Source: Rheinheimera aquimaris (lineage in GTDB: Bacteria; Pseudomonadota; Gammaproteobacteria; Enterobacterales; Alteromonadaceae). From it: a stretch of DNA of 64,000 bases. The stretch lies in contig NZ_JAJAVQ010000002.1 in NCBI RefSeq assembly GCF_020531985.1, positions 248,001 through 312,000 on the forward strand, in the 5' to 3' direction. A program made the translations under genes and the position numbers. Under the pieces are notes generated by a model. The model saw nothing but the letters and a program-made list of their open reading frames with translations. It was not told the origin of the DNA and ran no database searches. Every line of letters starts with the position of its first letter. The stretch's first letter is position 1. Shown here piece by piece: positions 63,624-64,000 of this stretch.

Positions 63624-64000
63624 ATGAATAAAATATTGCGCTTTTGGTTAGTGCTTAGCTGTACATACATCATGCAGCCAGCACAGGCTGATGTGTACAA
63701 ATGTACTGATGCCACGGGCGAAGTGGTGTTTCAGGGAGAGCCTTGCCGTAAGGGTGATGAGGTAAAGTTAGATATCCGCTTTTCTGAGCAGCAACAACAG
63801 GCTGTAGAGCAGCTGATATCTGGCAGCTGGTGTGAAGTAGGCACTTCCAACGTGCCTGATGGCACTGTGCAGCAAGACAATGCTTTGCGTAAAACCTGGA
63901 TTTTCAGTGAACGGCAGATGGTGCAGCATATAAGCCAGGGCAAACGACTGGACACATTTAAATACCCGATACGGCAATCCCCTGGCTCTTTTGTTATCGA
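63624..64000 (+). CDS. DUF4124 periplasmic protein, cut by the right edge
   Basis: The frame opens with MNKILRFWLVLSCTYIMQPA and a signal-peptide cut near 'AQA-DVY', followed by 'DVYKCTDATGEVVFQGEPC', the DUF4124 domain with its two Cys. A second part ('LISGSWCEVGTS', 'KTWIFSERQMVQHISQG') resembles a lipocalin-like or stress-protein tail but is incomplete. GGGAAAGGATTAC precedes ATG 63624. About 125 codons visible; the end lies outside the window. Confidence 0.8.
   Translation, partial: MNKILRFWLVLSCTYIMQPAQADVYKCTDATGEVVFQGEPCRKGDEVKLDIRFSEQQQQAVEQLISGSWCEVGTSNVPDGTVQQDNALRKTWIFSERQMVQHISQGKRLDTFKYPIRQSPGSFVI

Noticed and set aside
1-64000. Prophage, insertion sequence, CRISPR array or integrated island
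   Set aside because: No integrase, transposase, tRNA-flanking repeat or spaced direct repeats were seen; composition and gene style look uniform.

Overview
The window is chromosomal DNA of a Gram-negative gammaproteobacterium. The gene set (cysJIH, ilvIH, speA/speE, a TonB-dependent receptor with the 'ERIEVTGSRI' start, OmpA lipoproteins, YihG-type acyltransferases, many methyl-accepting and c-di-GMP proteins) and the Gln-rich, moderately GC-rich coding style fit the Alteromonadales/Rheinheimera-Alishewanella-Arsukibacterium group. That placement is inference from gene content, not from a marker gene. I see no rRNA, tRNA, CRISPR array, insertion sequence or prophage. Genes are densely packed, and 4-base ATGA start/stop overlaps are frequent.

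Layout. 0-4.2 kb: assimilatory sulfate reduction operon cysJ-cysI-cysH (cut by the left edge). 4.5-5.8 kb: DUF2884 periplasmic protein and a RidA-family deaminase. 5.8-11.4 kb: an operon dabB-dabA-DUF6671-sua5 in which every junction is an ATGA overlap; DabAB accumulates bicarbonate and Sua5/TsaC consumes bicarbonate. A divergent NhaR-like LysR regulator follows. 12.5-16.8 kb: an ABC exporter pair, a coiled-coil matrixin-like protease, and NfeD/QmcA membrane proteins. 16.8-27.8 kb: a signalling run on the minus strand (two chemoreceptors, two paralogous EamA transporters, a GGDEF-EAL protein, a lone receiver, and a FixL/FixJ-like pair) in which a TACC-NN-GGTA palindrome recurs. 28-29.7 kb: a YadGH-like ABC exporter.

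29.7-33.8 kb: a tightly coupled five-gene operon: His-rich membrane protein, KAS III-like synthase, heme-oxygenase-fold oxidase-like protein, unknown protein and alpha/beta hydrolase. It looks like a small, undescribed lipid-type biosynthetic pathway. 34.0-40.8 kb: an envelope-stress-type island (CsbD, triple-BON protein, active diguanylate cyclase, DUF4398 and DUF4398-OmpA lipoproteins, two Crp/Fnr paralogues, PRC-barrel protein, 48-residue lmo0937-type protein, inactive GGDEF protein). Five of its transcription units carry a common 16-bp near-palindrome 67-97 bp upstream of the start codon, and a sixth carries a looser version, which suggests one Crp/Fnr regulon.

40.9-46.3 kb: an internally duplicated Cache-like protein without an output domain, a GNAT pair, an Nramp relative lacking the canonical metal-binding motifs, and an unknown secreted protein. 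46.4-48.7 kb: ilvIH (acetolactate synthase). 49-53.4 kb: CnoX chaperedoxin, a hybrid-like kinase/receiver pair and a METTL25-like methyltransferase. 53.4-56.4 kb: two tandem acyltransferases plus a YbdG-type mechanosensitive channel. 56.5-59.4 kb: divergent speA and speE (polyamines). 59.5-64 kb: DUF4124 proteins, a TonB-dependent receptor and an OmpA/glycine-zipper lipoprotein; the last gene runs off the right edge.

The best candidates for something new are the coupled DAB-Sua5 operon, the KAS III/oxidase operon, and the shared operator of the stress island.
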